Source: Flavobacteriales bacterium
GTDB lineage: Bacteria > Bacteroidota > Bacteroidia > Flavobacteriales_D > SKUL01
NCBI GenBank assembly: GCA_007129985.1
Contig: SKUL01000300.1
Span: forward strand, 1 to 11,060
Reading direction: 5' to 3'
Length of the DNA stretch: 11,060 nt
Positions 1 to 6,935 of the stretch are shown piece after piece. Below the pieces are notes generated by a model. The model saw only the letters and a program-made list of their open reading frames with translations. It was not told where the DNA came from and searched no databases. The position numbers and the translations under genes are program-made. Every line of letters begins with the position of its first letter. Position 1 is the first letter of the stretch.

Positions 1-69
1 ATGGACGCCAACAATAAGTACAACCGCGAAGAGCTTTTTGAAATCCGCGATCAGTTGATGGATTGGTAG
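1..69 (+). CDS. 3' end of an unidentified protein (partial)
   Basis: Frame 1 is open from the first base to a TAG stop at 67-69 and encodes 22 charged, hydrophilic residues ending in QLMDW. The first codon happens to be ATG, but this is probably an internal methionine of a longer gene cut by the window edge. A free-standing 22-residue peptide followed at once by a strong terminator is less likely. The terminator 26 bases downstream supports this being a genuine gene end on the plus strand. I do not recognise the family: the tail is acidic and amphipathic, with no motif I can assign. Function unknown. Confidence 0.55.
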   Translation: MDANNKYNREELFEIRDQLMDW

Positions 70-94
70 TCCGCTCCCCTGTACAAGAAATCAG

Positions 95-122
95 CCGCCT
101 CAATGTTTGGGGCGGTTTTTTT
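95..122 (+). terminator. Rho-independent terminator
   Basis: A 7-bp stem, CCGCCTC (95-101) with GGGGCGG (109-115), has one G-T wobble and a 7-nt loop AATGTTT. It is followed by seven T residues (116-122). It sits 26 bases after the stop of the partial plus-strand gene and most likely ends its transcript. Confidence 0.85.
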
Positions 123-155
123 GTACCTATTGCTTGACGCGAAGAAGGCTATAAC

Positions 156-183
156 AAAAAAGCCACCCCGAAGGATGGCTTTT
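156..183 (-). terminator. Rho-independent terminator of the 1389-aa surface protein gene
   Basis: GCCA-C-CC (162-168) pairs with GG-A-TGGC (173-179), with one C/A mismatch and a CGAA tetraloop. Six A residues (156-161) flank one side and four T residues (180-183) the other. Read on the minus strand, the hairpin is followed by TTTTTT and lies 23 bases after the TAA at 206-208. It could also work weakly in the plus direction as a backup to the terminator at 95-122. Confidence 0.8.
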
Positions 184-205
184 CACTATTAAAATTTAGT
201 GACCC

Positions 206-3200
206 TTAGCGGTTGATGACGATTTTCTGGGTTTTCACCTCGTCGTTAATTGATACGTTTACCAGGTACACGCCAGCGGTATATTGGCCTGAGCCCACAT
301 TGACCGTGGTGCGCTCAGCAAACGATTGGTTCGTGTAAAGCGTTTGGCCCAGAATATTCAGGATACGGATATCCATTTGCTGACCATTGAAAGCGTGCTC
401 AATCACAACCTCGCGACCGTCGTACCAAATGCTGATATTGTCGGGAGTGTCTAGCTCTTCCACATTGGCCGCAACATCGGTTACTTCAATGCTCTTGGTA
501 ATTGCGTCATAGCATTCTGCGTAGAAAGCAAACATTGTAACCTCGTAGGTTCCGGGCAGGGTAAAGGTGTGGGTGATGTTCTCGGTGTAGTACTCATCGT
601 CACCAATAATCCACTCAAACCATTCTGCATTTTGCGAAGTATTGGTGAAGCTTACCTCACCACCTGTCGTGAGCGAAATGCTTTCGGGGCCTTCAAAGTC
701 TGCCACAGGAGCGTTCTCGTCAAATAGGTGAACAAGCTCCTCAAGTGCGCCGCAAGCGTTTTCTGCCTGGATGGTGTACCAACCGCTTTCAAGATTCACA
801 AAGCTGTAGGTTCCTTCCTCGTTGGTCACTTCTTCGAGCAGCTCTTGGTTCTGGAAAATAGCCAGTGTCCATGTGCCTTGTCCGCCGTTGGCAAGAACCG
901 CAATCTGTCCATCCGCTCCCGCGTTGCAGTTGGCAGCTTCCAGCACGGTAGAGGCCGAAAGAGGCATGGGCTCGTCAATGTACCACTCCTCAGAACGGGT
1001 ACCACACACTTCGTCGGAACCGCTTACTTCCAACGTGTACAATCCCGCTGAAAGGTTGTGAAGGGTGTCAGCTTCCAGACTGTTCTCGGTAAGTTTCACA
1101 ACCTGTCCGGCCTCGTTCAACCAGGTGTAGGTCCAGGGACCTTCACCGGCTCCGAGGGCGGTAATCATACCATCGTTGGCATCCGCACAAGAATTGTCGG
1201 TTTTTTCGGCGCTTACAGGAGCACTCACGTGAATCACAAAGCGTGCGGCGTGGTAGCCGGTATCCAATGCTACGGTGTAGGTCGCGCCCTCTTCAATCAA
1301 CATTACATCGCCAGTTTCGAGATCTTCTACATAGAGGCATGCGCTGGATGGAAGGTTTTGAATATCCGACACACTCAACACGTAATCTCCGTTTACGCCG
1401 GCAAGGGCTTTCAGCGGAATGCTGATGCCACCGGTTTCGGGCATGGGAACCGCGTTGATGGCCACGTCAAAGTCTTCAGTACCATTGCCGGCAAGCATCG
1501 CAAGACTTGGAACTTCTTCGTTGGGGCTGAAAAACTTCATCGCGTCATGCGTGCTTTCATAACCCATTGTGGCGTCGTCGTTAAACACCAACACCGTTTC
1601 ATCCATGTAGCCGTTGCCGTCAATTTGCAGACGCACCAGCACGATAGGTTCGTCGTTTTGCTTGATCCAGTCTGCGTTGTTATTGTTCATTTTCGCTGAC
1701 TCGCGGAAGGTGAGCGCTGCCGCATCGTCAAGGGTTTGTACCCAAAATGACTGCGAGTGCGCTATCTCGTTGGTTACACCATGCGTACTCACGCTACTGA
1801 TGTAGGTTCCGTATTGCTCTATGTTAGCGTCCCAAATCCAGATAGCGTTTGCAATGTCCACCCTTGTAATGTTTGGACTGTCCCAATCTACAGTGGCCGC
1901 GTATACATTGGAAAGAAGGTTCCAGCCATCGTGGAATTCTCCAAGACTTTCTGTGTAATCTACGCTGTAATTGAAATCCCCCGTGATCAATTCTCCGGTA
2001 AGATCCACGGTTTCGGGCAGCTCAGAGCCACCGATGTACATCCAATATCCACGACCATCGGGAATCACATTGCTCACTCCTGTGGGCGACATCCATCCGA
2101 TTTCACGGTCGCCCGGGAGGGTTTCGTCATAGTACTTCAGGCTAACAAAACGGTTAGCAGGTGTAGGCCAATCTGGGAAATCAGAACCGGGAAATCCGGT
2201 GGTTGTAAAGTGCTCGTTCCATCCCTGAAGCGTAGCTCCGGAAACAGAGGCACCCATGTTTCGCCAGCCTGTTGGGCCGTTTTGAATGTAGCGCTCAATG
2301 GTAAAGTCGCCGGTGATATTCGCGCCGGAACCTACAGGGCCCACAGCCGCCGTGGTGGTGGCGTTGGATCGCAGTGTAAAAGGATTCCCATCTGTATCCA
2401 AATTACCGTTGCTCACAGTCAGCGTACCCCAGAGGTTGGTTGTTCCATCCATCGTTACAGAACCACTGAGTTTACCCACCGAAAGATCAAAGAAGGTATT
2501 GCCTCCAGTAATGGTGATATTGTTCGGCCCAACCATTTTCACCTCGCCACCGCCTGCCTCAAAGGTTCCGTTGTTGTTCCAGTCGCCGGTCATCTTAAGC
2601 GTATAACCATCCGCACCCATATCGAACGTTGCCCCGCTTTCAATGGTCAATGATTTTATATCCTCATCTCCGGTAAGATCCAAGCTGTGACCGTCTTGAA
2701 TCACAAAATCGTTGTAGAGGTTGAACACGGCAGGGCCTGCGGTTCCACTCGGTACCACATCCCAAATGTCGTCACCAAAGTCTCCGCTTTGCTGTGAGTA
2801 GTATGTGTTTTGGCAGGCTGCCTGCGTTACGCTGAAATCATCCATCCAAAGTTCGCCTGCGCGTGAAGTGGTATATTGGAAGGCAAGCCCCATGTGGCTC
2901 GCTACTGTGTAGGTGTCGTCAAAAGCGCTTCCAGCGTTTACGAGATCGTCAAAACCGCCGTCGTCGTCGTAGCTGAAAGTCCAGTTTCCGTCTTCATCAC
3001 GAATTACTTCAATTCCTACTGTATATCCTTGGTTCCAGTTAAAGGTTGACACAATGAGCGGCACTGCAGCCCCGGTTGGGGGAATCCGGTACAGAGCCAG
3101 AAAGCGGCTGAATGGCGAAGGCCCAACAGATTCGATACTGATGGCATAACCACTGGTAGAATTGAGAGGGAACAATTCTTCGCCCGAAGACAACAGGTAT

Positions 3201-4375
3201 ACCCATGGCCGGTTATTACCGGAAAATTCCCAATCGCCGTTTTGCAATTGAAATCTCCAGGTGGTTACCATTCCGTCCAACTCAAGGTCACCTGTAGGAA
3301 GACCGATGTAGCTGTTGCCACTCACATCGTCAAGATTGTGCTTGAGTGAGTATGTGCCTGCAATGGCATCCACGGTACTGGTGGTCCAGTGCCCATCAAC
3401 ACCCTGAGTCCAATTGTTGAGGTTGTTGACCTCAAAATCATCTTCAAGAAAAAGGTTCGGTGTTTTGTCGTTATCTTGAATTTGCAGGTCAAAGTTTGAT
3501 GGTGAAGAGATCATGGCGCTGTTTCCTCCGGTGGGGTTCATGAGTTGGAAGGTAAAAAACTCATCCTCCTTACAAACAGCGTCATCTACAATAGTGAGGG
3601 TAACGGTTTGCTCGGCTGAGCTACCCGCAGGAAACACCACGGTTTGGCTGTTGAAGCCGTTTATCGCACTGTCATCACCAGTCATCAATACCACATCCAC
3701 CTCGGTATCTACCGCGGCAGAGGGGTTTTCAATGCTTACTACTATATCGTAGGTGCCTTCACCTTCGTCGGCCACGCCGGAGGGAGAGGTAAATGAAACA
3801 ACTGTATTCTGAGCAGTGAGCGTTCCGTCAATTTCAAGCCCTATTCCGCTCACCCTTCGAAACCAGTAGGTTCCACCGGATGTGCTAGCATTCCATGCAT
3901 ACCATCGCAAATGGATTTGTTGTCCTTCCGGTACATCAATATCAAGTCCGGTTATGGACTGCGGTATGTTAGTGTCTGAAGCAATAGAGTCAGTTTGAAG
4001 CAATGTCCCATTTGCAAATGTTCCATCTAACGACCAGTATACCGCAAAATTCGGTGGTCCATTTGCCGAGCGTCTATTTCCAAATCGTATTTCAGAAATG
4101 TTCATCTCAAATCCTGCATCAGGGGTAAGCACCACCTCGTAGTAAAAAGTGGAATCTAAAGTTGAACCTGTTGACCACGTATTTACGAAGGCTCCATTGG
4201 TTCCATAACTTATAGTACCACCACCAGCTTTGGTGAGTGTTCCGGCAGTCAGGTTGGGGTCTGCGGTTGTTACATCGCCATTGGATGTGAAAGCATAATC
4301 CGCAATCGTCTGCGCTTTACCGCTTGTTCCCATTAACAGGGCAGAAGCTACAAGAAGGGTAAAAAGTTTATTCAT
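206..4375 (-). CDS. Large multidomain surface protein with type A T9SS sorting domain
   Basis: A 1389-aa exported protein, predicted to be moved across the outer membrane by the type IX system and attached or released at the cell surface, probably as an adhesin or structural protein. Seen in the sequence: signal peptide 1-22 (cut after KAQ); a beta-rich module at about 23-190; Calx-beta domain at about 191-303 ending in the acidic QDND motif; a LamG/concanavalin-like module at about 305-520; a beta-strand repeat region at 523-690 with filament-like turns; a module common in Bacteroidota adhesins at about 690-900 (ITGDFTIERYI, GWNLLSN, SFWVQ); another beta-sandwich at 905-1052; two SprB-type repeats at about 1053-1136 and 1137-1220, each opening with an Asn-containing Cys motif; a PKD domain at 1222-1300 (PGTYEVT); and a type A sorting domain at about 1312-1389 with ILNILGQTLY, AGVYLVNV and a basic end. 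The ATG at 4375 gives a good signal peptide directly. No enzymatic motif is seen, so the ligand is unknown. A candidate promoter lies 60 bases upstream. Confidence 0.93.
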   Translation of the reverse strand: MNKLFTLLVASALLMGTSGKAQTIADYAFTSNGDVTTADPNLTAGTLTKAGGGTISYGTNGAFVNTWSTGSTLDSTFYYEVVLTPDAGFEMNISEIRFGNRRSANGPPNFAVYWSLDGTFANGTLLQTDSIASDTNIPQSITGLDIDVPEGQQIHLRWYAWNASTSGGTYWFRRVSGIGLEIDGTLTAQNTVVSFTSPSGVADEGEGTYDIVVSIENPSAAVDTEVDVVLMTGDDSAINGFNSQTVVFPAGSSAEQTVTLTIVDDAVCKEDEFFTFQLMNPTGGNSAMISSPSNFDLQIQDNDKTPNLFLEDDFEVNNLNNWTQGVDGHWTTSTVDAIAGTYSLKHNLDDVSGNSYIGLPTGDLELDGMVTTWRFQLQNGDWEFSGNNRPWVYLLSSGEELFPLNSTSGYAISIESVGPSPFSRFLALYRIPPTGAAVPLIVSTFNWNQGYTVGIEVIRDEDGNWTFSYDDDGGFDDLVNAGSAFDDTYTVASHMGLAFQYTTSRAGELWMDDFSVTQAACQNTYYSQQSGDFGDDIWDVVPSGTAGPAVFNLYNDFVIQDGHSLDLTGDEDIKSLTIESGATFDMGADGYTLKMTGDWNNNGTFEAGGGEVKMVGPNNITITGGNTFFDLSVGKLSGSVTMDGTTNLWGTLTVSNGNLDTDGNPFTLRSNATTTAAVGPVGSGANITGDFTIERYIQNGPTGWRNMGASVSGATLQGWNEHFTTTGFPGSDFPDWPTPANRFVSLKYYDETLPGDREIGWMSPTGVSNVIPDGRGYWMYIGGSELPETVDLTGELITGDFNYSVDYTESLGEFHDGWNLLSNVYAATVDWDSPNITRVDIANAIWIWDANIEQYGTYISSVSTHGVTNEIAHSQSFWVQTLDDAAALTFRESAKMNNNNADWIKQNDEPIVLVRLQIDGNGYMDETVLVFNDDATMGYESTHDAMKFFSPNEEVPSLAMLAGNGTEDFDVAINAVPMPETGGISIPLKALAGVNGDYVLSVSDIQNLPSSACLYVEDLETGDVMLIEEGATYTVALDTGYHAARFVIHVSAPVSAEKTDNSCADANDGMITALGAGEGPWTYTWLNEAGQVVKLTENSLEADTLHNLSAGLYTLEVSGSDEVCGTRSEEWYIDEPMPLSASTVLEAANCNAGADGQIAVLANGGQGTWTLAIFQNQELLEEVTNEEGTYSFVNLESGWYTIQAENACGALEELVHLFDENAPVADFEGPESISLTTGGEVSFTNTSQNAEWFEWIIGDDEYYTENITHTFTLPGTYEVTMFAFYAECYDAITKSIEVTDVAANVEELDTPDNISIWYDGREVVIEHAFNGQQMDIRILNILGQTLYTNQSFAERTTVNVGSGQYTAGVYLVNVSINDEVKTQKIVINR

Positions 4376-4434
4376 GATGAAAAGATGTTTCAGGTTGGTA
4401 TGGTGGCGCTAATGGGTTAAGTACAAATAGCCCT

Positions 4435-4442
4435 CAAATATA
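4435..4442 (-). promoter_or_regulatory. Candidate Bacteroidota -7 element for the 1389-aa gene
   Basis: On the minus strand the bases read TATATTTG, an exact match to the TAnnTTTG -7 consensus known for Bacteroidota sigma-A promoters, placed about 60 bases before the ATG at 4375. The -33 element is poor: the nearest upstream TTG leaves only 12 nt of spacing instead of the usual 17-23. I therefore infer a promoter with moderate confidence only. Confidence 0.45.
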
Positions 4443-4497
4443 AGGGTATTGATACAAAATACGGTGCAGATTCTTTCGAGTTTTCAAACAAGAACTG

Positions 4498-4530
4498 TTT
4501 GCTAGCGTATACGATGTTATACGAAGCAAA
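4498..4530. repeat. Imperfect inverted repeat in the 4376-4583 intergenic gap
   Basis: TTTGCT (4498-4503) pairs with AGCAAA (4525-4530), and CGTATA (4506-4511) pairs with TATACG (4518-4523). A 2x1 internal bulge separates the two stems and the loop is CGATGT. It lies between the stop of the 177-aa gene and the promoter of the 1389-aa gene. It may be a transcript-end hairpin or a protein-binding site. It has no T-tract of its own. Confidence 0.5.
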
Positions 4531-4567
4531 ATAAGAAGGGTTGCACGTACCATGGTTAGGAGTGCAA
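4531..4567 (-). terminator. Possible terminator of the 177-aa gene
   Basis: On the minus strand a 6-bp stem TTGCAC/GTGCAA (4562-4567 with 4541-4546) begins 17 bases after the TAA at 4584-4586. Its 15-nt loop contains the palindrome ACCATGGT, and it is followed by the pyrimidine-rich CCCTTCTTATTTT. The tail is not a clean U-run and the loop is long, so this is a weak candidate. Confidence 0.35.
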
Positions 4568-4583
4568 GCGTTGGGTGGTGAAC

Positions 4584-5117
4584 TTATTTCCGCTTGGGAA
4601 CGGAGATGTGTTGGGTATGAGTGGCTGTGTTGCCGCAAACATCTGATGCTGTCCAGACTCGTGTAATAACTACATTATCTGGGTCAGAGAAATCGTATTG
4701 TTCATTAAAGCTGATATCTGTATCCTGCCCGCCTTCGTCGAAAGCCCCTACAAACAATGCCCGCGGAATTTCTTCTCTGCTGGCTACAAGAGTGTCAGCA
4801 GGAGCGTTTTGAAAAACAGGTGGGGTGTCATCAACCAAAGTAATGTACTGGCTTTCGGTAAGCTTGTTGCCACACTCATCGCTGAATACGTAGCTTCGTT
4901 CAATGGATCCTGCACAACCGCCCGAGAAGCGTTTGTCGGTGAATTCTACCTTGAGTTTTCCGGGGCATTTGCTGTATGCTTCGTATAGCACAGCGTCTTG
5001 CAAATCGGCTACGTTTACACGCACCTGTTTTTCAAAGTTGCTGAGGGTAATTTTGTCTGACTGAGCTTGCGCTGACACCGCAAACAGCAAGCAAAAAGGG
5101 AGAAAAACGTGCTTCAT
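4584..5117 (-). CDS. Small exported protein with HYR-like repeats, no sorting domain
   Basis: A 177-aa protein with a signal peptide at 1-19 (MKHVFLPFCLLFAVSAQA, then Q), so it is exported at least to the periplasm. The mature part holds two copies of a motif typical of HYR-like/Ig-like repeats in giant Bacteroidota surface proteins: an I-x-R-x-(Y/W)...D-x-CGN core followed by a short strand. The first is at about 72-95 (SDECGNKLTESQYITLVDD, then TPPVF). The second is at about 150-173 (VWTASDVCGN, then QHISV). Mature cysteines lie at 51, 68, 82 and 161 and could form disulfides. It ends in VPKRK with no type A or B C-terminal domain and no lipobox cysteine, so it is not an obvious T9SS cargo. 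It may be a soluble periplasmic binding module or a remnant of a larger adhesin. Reading frame, signal peptide and a good promoter argue that it is expressed. Function unknown. Confidence 0.85.
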   Translation of the reverse strand: MKHVFLPFCLLFAVSAQAQSDKITLSNFEKQVRVNVADLQDAVLYEAYSKCPGKLKVEFTDKRFSGGCAGSIERSYVFSDECGNKLTESQYITLVDDTPPVFQNAPADTLVASREEIPRALFVGAFDEGGQDTDISFNEQYDFSDPDNVVITRVWTASDVCGNTATHTQHISVPKRK

Positions 5118-5137
5118 AGATACGCTGATTGAACAGC

Positions 5138-5167
5138 TAAAGGTAATACTTTTCCGGCGTACGCCAA
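5138..5167 (-). promoter_or_regulatory. Bacteroidota-type promoter for the 177-aa gene
   Basis: On the minus strand a TTTTTG ends at 5165, with its TTG at 5167-5165. Nineteen nt later comes TACCTTTA (5145-5138), one base off the TAnnTTTG consensus. The spacing is within the known 17-23 nt range. The -7 element ends about 20 bases before the ATG at 5117, so the leader would be short. Confidence 0.6.
5156..5165. repeat. Perfect 10-bp palindrome inside the promoter spacer
   Basis: GGCGTACGCC is a perfect 10-bp palindrome in the spacer between the -33 and -7 elements of the 177-aa gene, touching the -33 TTG. The position would suit an operator for a dimeric regulator, but there is a single copy and a chance occurrence is possible. 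Confidence 0.35.
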
Positions 5168-5211
5168 AAATGTATCAACACGCTTTTTGCACAGCGAGAC
5201 ACAAGAGTTGT

Positions 5212-6234
5212 TTATAAAACCATGATGCGTTGGGAAATAGTTTGTTCGTTGGTTTGGAAATGAATAAGATACAAGCCTGCCCTGAGGCTGCCCAGATCCA
5301 GCTGCGTGGAGAAGTTAGAGTGAACTTCAAGATTTTCGGGAAGCGAAAAAATATGTTGCCCCAACATATCGCTGATCCATAGATTACCACTTTTTATATC
5401 TGTACTTCGGATGTTTACCTGTACCATCTGCCTCGCTGGATTGGGAAATACACCCAGCGTGATGTCGCCCGTATTGGATTCCACATGTGTTACATGCTGC
5501 GGAACGGTGTAAAACATTTCCGCACCTTCGTTGCTGCCGGGGCAGGCGTCGCTGCTCCATGAGCGCTGGTAGAGTAGTGGTCCGCGGTGGTTGGGAGTCA
5601 TCCATATGTGCTCAAGCACTGTGTAGTGTCGTTCCAAATCAAGCTCTGCGTTGTAGCGGGTGGTTAGCGTTGTTCTTCGGATTTTGAGTACGTCTTCAAA
5701 TGTTCCGCCGGGCAACATTAACGCGCCGTGGCCAACACCTTCGGACTCTACAGATTGATCCAGCCACCAGTCTCTGCACATGCTGAAGAGCGTACCTGAA
5801 GATTCATCCGAAGAAATACTTCCGAACCCAAATGGGTACTCAAACCACGTGGATCCGTTGTGCATTTGAATCACTTCATTGTCTCCTCCCTGGCCCAGGG
5901 CAATCAAACCGGCCTGGTTGTCGCTCCAATAGCGAACCGATCCATTAGGCAGTATCATGGCTACATTCGCCATACCGAAAAATGGAAAATCGGATACATC
6001 GCCCGGATGCAGTATGTTTCCACCCCAGATTTCGGAGTTGCCCAAAGTGTGCAAGTTAGAAAAGTCCCAGAGCTGATCGGCACCATCAGGGCCATCGTGC
6101 ATGTTGTCTGTTGAGGCGTCGTAGGCCAGAACCCAATCGCCTGGTTCATAAAAGTTGTTGTGTTGAAGAATAGGTTGAGCGTTGATCGTCAAGGAGATGA
6201 AAGCCGCTTGAGCAAGAAAGAGAAGTCGTTTCAC
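5212..6234 (-). CDS. Secreted protein with type A T9SS sorting domain, unknown ectodomain
   Basis: A 340-aa protein starting at GTG 6234. This start gives an ideal signal peptide (MKRLLFLAQAAFISLTINAQ, cut near 20). A TTG codon nine residues further upstream lies inside the promoter -7 element and cannot be translated from that promoter. Residues 21-250 form a Trp/Gly/Asp-rich beta-type ectodomain with a WDFSNLHTLG segment, a CRDWW motif at 153-157 and few cysteines (153, 231). I cannot assign this part to a named family and see no catalytic signature. Residues about 258-340 are a classical type A sorting domain: GVFPNPA (261-267), LWISDMLGQHIFSL, LRAGLYLIHF and a short basic end. The protein is therefore predicted to cross the outer membrane by T9SS, with the domain removed by the PorU sortase. 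It has its own promoter, so it is probably transcribed separately from the 91-aa gene upstream. Confidence 0.88.
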   Translation of the reverse strand: MKRLLFLAQAAFISLTINAQPILQHNNFYEPGDWVLAYDASTDNMHDGPDGADQLWDFSNLHTLGNSEIWGGNILHPGDVSDFPFFGMANVAMILPNGSVRYWSDNQAGLIALGQGGDNEVIQMHNGSTWFEYPFGFGSISSDESSGTLFSMCRDWWLDQSVESEGVGHGALMLPGGTFEDVLKIRRTTLTTRYNAELDLERHYTVLEHIWMTPNHRGPLLYQRSWSSDACPGSNEGAEMFYTVPQHVTHVESNTGDITLGVFPNPARQMVQVNIRSTDIKSGNLWISDMLGQHIFSLPENLEVHSNFSTQLDLGSLRAGLYLIHFQTNEQTISQRIMVL

Positions 6235-6258
6235 AGAATTGCGCTTATTGTTTCGGCG

Positions 6259-6289
6259 CAAAGGTAAGCTTGAATGAGTGCGTTGTCAA
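6259..6289 (-). promoter_or_regulatory. Strong Bacteroidota-type promoter for the 340-aa secreted protein
   Basis: Minus-strand TTGAC (TTG at 6289-6287), exactly 20 nt of spacer, then TACCTTTG (6266-6259), a perfect match to the TTG-N17-23-TAnnTTTG consensus. The predicted transcript start is near 6252, leaving a leader of roughly 18 nt before the GTG at 6234. This is the best promoter in the window, and it settles the start-codon choice for the gene below it. Confidence 0.75.
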
Positions 6290-6311
6290 GATAGTCGGTG
6301 TGAAATAATCG

Positions 6312-6587
6312 TTAGTCGCTGTTTACGCTGGGTTCGTCGGTTGTTTGGTTAAAATCCTCAAAATTGCCGAGGAAGTGAGCTATTTGTGCTTTGTAGTTCT
6401 CGAACTTAATGAGGTACGAGCTTTCAGCGGTTTCGTGGTGCAGCACGTGAATGGCGTTGTTGCGATGATCGGTTATACAAACCAGGTGTTCCTGAAAACC
6501 ATCAGGGTACTTTTTTTTGAGTTCGTTGCGGACGGTTTCGGGCAAGCGCTCGTAGCTCACCATTACTTTTCTTTTTCCGGGTTTCAT
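6312..6587 (-). CDS. Small hypothetical protein (91 aa)
   Basis: A 91-aa protein with no signal peptide or membrane segment, so probably cytoplasmic. It starts at ATG 6587 with a basic N-terminus (MKPGKRKVMVSYERLP), followed by a charged helix (ETVRNELKKKYPDGF, 17-31), then alternating strands to about residue 65 with a HVLHHE stretch at 48-53, and an acidic tail (DFNQTTDEPSVNSD). The pattern 'valine-rich strand, LPE-x-V-x-x-x-L-x-x-x-YPDG' resembles short conserved hypothetical proteins I associate with Bacteroidota, from memory and without a named domain. It is first in the minus-strand block and shares the 6588-6954 region with the divergent operon. No exact TAnnTTTG is visible upstream; the closest is TAAGCCTTTG, two bases too long. 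Function unknown. Confidence 0.75.
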   Translation of the reverse strand: MKPGKRKVMVSYERLPETVRNELKKKYPDGFQEHLVCITDHRNNAIHVLHHETAESSYLIKFENYKAQIAHFLGNFEDFNQTTDEPSVNSD

Positions 6588-6748
6588 AGCTCGTAGTTGC
6601 TTTGGTCATGCAAAGGCTTAAATACGATTTGGGGAGGCTGTGGGTTGCGATTTCATTGGAGACAAATCTGGCGATTTCGAATACGGGGAGGGGGCTTCTT
6701 TAATAAATGTATCATGTTATCAGTCTGTTGCATTGATTTTAGCGGGAC

Positions 6749-6780
6749 TTGCGCGGCATGGGGCAAAGGACTTAACTTTG
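6749..6780 (+). promoter_or_regulatory. Bacteroidota-type promoter for the PKD protein / PorP-SprF operon
   Basis: TTG at 6749-6751, 21 nt spacer, then TAACTTTG at 6773-6780, which fits the TTG-N17-23-TAnnTTTG consensus exactly. Transcription would start near 6787, giving a leader of about 168 nt before the ATG at 6955, unusually long compared with the other genes here. CTTAACT occurs twice with 11-bp spacing (6771-6777 and 6782-6788), overlapping the -7 element and start point. Confidence 0.6.
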
Positions 6781-6883
6781 TCTTAACTGTGACAATTAGA
6801 GAATAGCCTGTCATTCAAAGATTAAAATGATTTCGGAGCACAAAAATTTTAGCGGTATTTCCGAATTCCGTAAATTGGCCACT

Positions 6884-6900
6884 TTGAAAATTGTTGAAAA
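6884..6900 (+). repeat. Tandem TTGAAAA motif in the leader
   Basis: TTGAAAA at 6884-6890 and again at 6894-6900, separated by TTG, so the copies are one helical turn (10 bp) apart. This could be a regulator-binding site on one face of the DNA or an unpaired A-rich stretch of the leader mRNA. Chance is possible in an AT-rich leader. Confidence 0.3.
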
Positions 6901-6918
6901 AACGTTAATAAACCTGTA

Positions 6919-6935
6919 ACTGCCTTATAGGTAGT
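6919..6935 (+). promoter_or_regulatory. Leader hairpin close to the start codon
   Basis: ACTGCCT (6919-6925) pairs with AGGTAGT (6929-6935), including one G-U, around a 3-nt TAT loop. It ends 19 bases before the ATG at 6955 and would fall in the leader RNA next to the ribosome landing area. It also buries an upstream in-frame GTG (6934), which argues against that codon as the start. Confidence 0.4.

Noticed and set aside
1058..1699. 213-codon plus-strand open frame
   Set aside because: Also antisense within the 1389-aa gene. His/Val-rich translation typical of reverse-complement coding DNA; no start-region signal.
1757..2653. 298-codon plus-strand open frame
   Set aside because: It lies wholly antisense to the well-supported 1389-aa gene. 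The product has no recognisable domain, and its composition is that of a complementary-strand shadow.
4498..4530. A loxP-like recombination site
   Set aside because: Only one arm matches over 9 bp, the spacer is 6 and not 8 bp, the arms are imperfect and there is no second copy or recombinase gene in the window.
4417..4638. 73-codon minus-strand open frame overlapping the 3' end of the 177-aa gene
   Set aside because: It runs through both inverted repeats and the promoter area of the next gene. No signal peptide or domain, and it overlaps the real gene in another frame.
6597..6806. 69-codon plus-strand open frame in the divergent intergenic region
   Set aside because: It covers the predicted operon promoter, has Gly/Trp/Cys-rich low-quality composition and no recognisable product.
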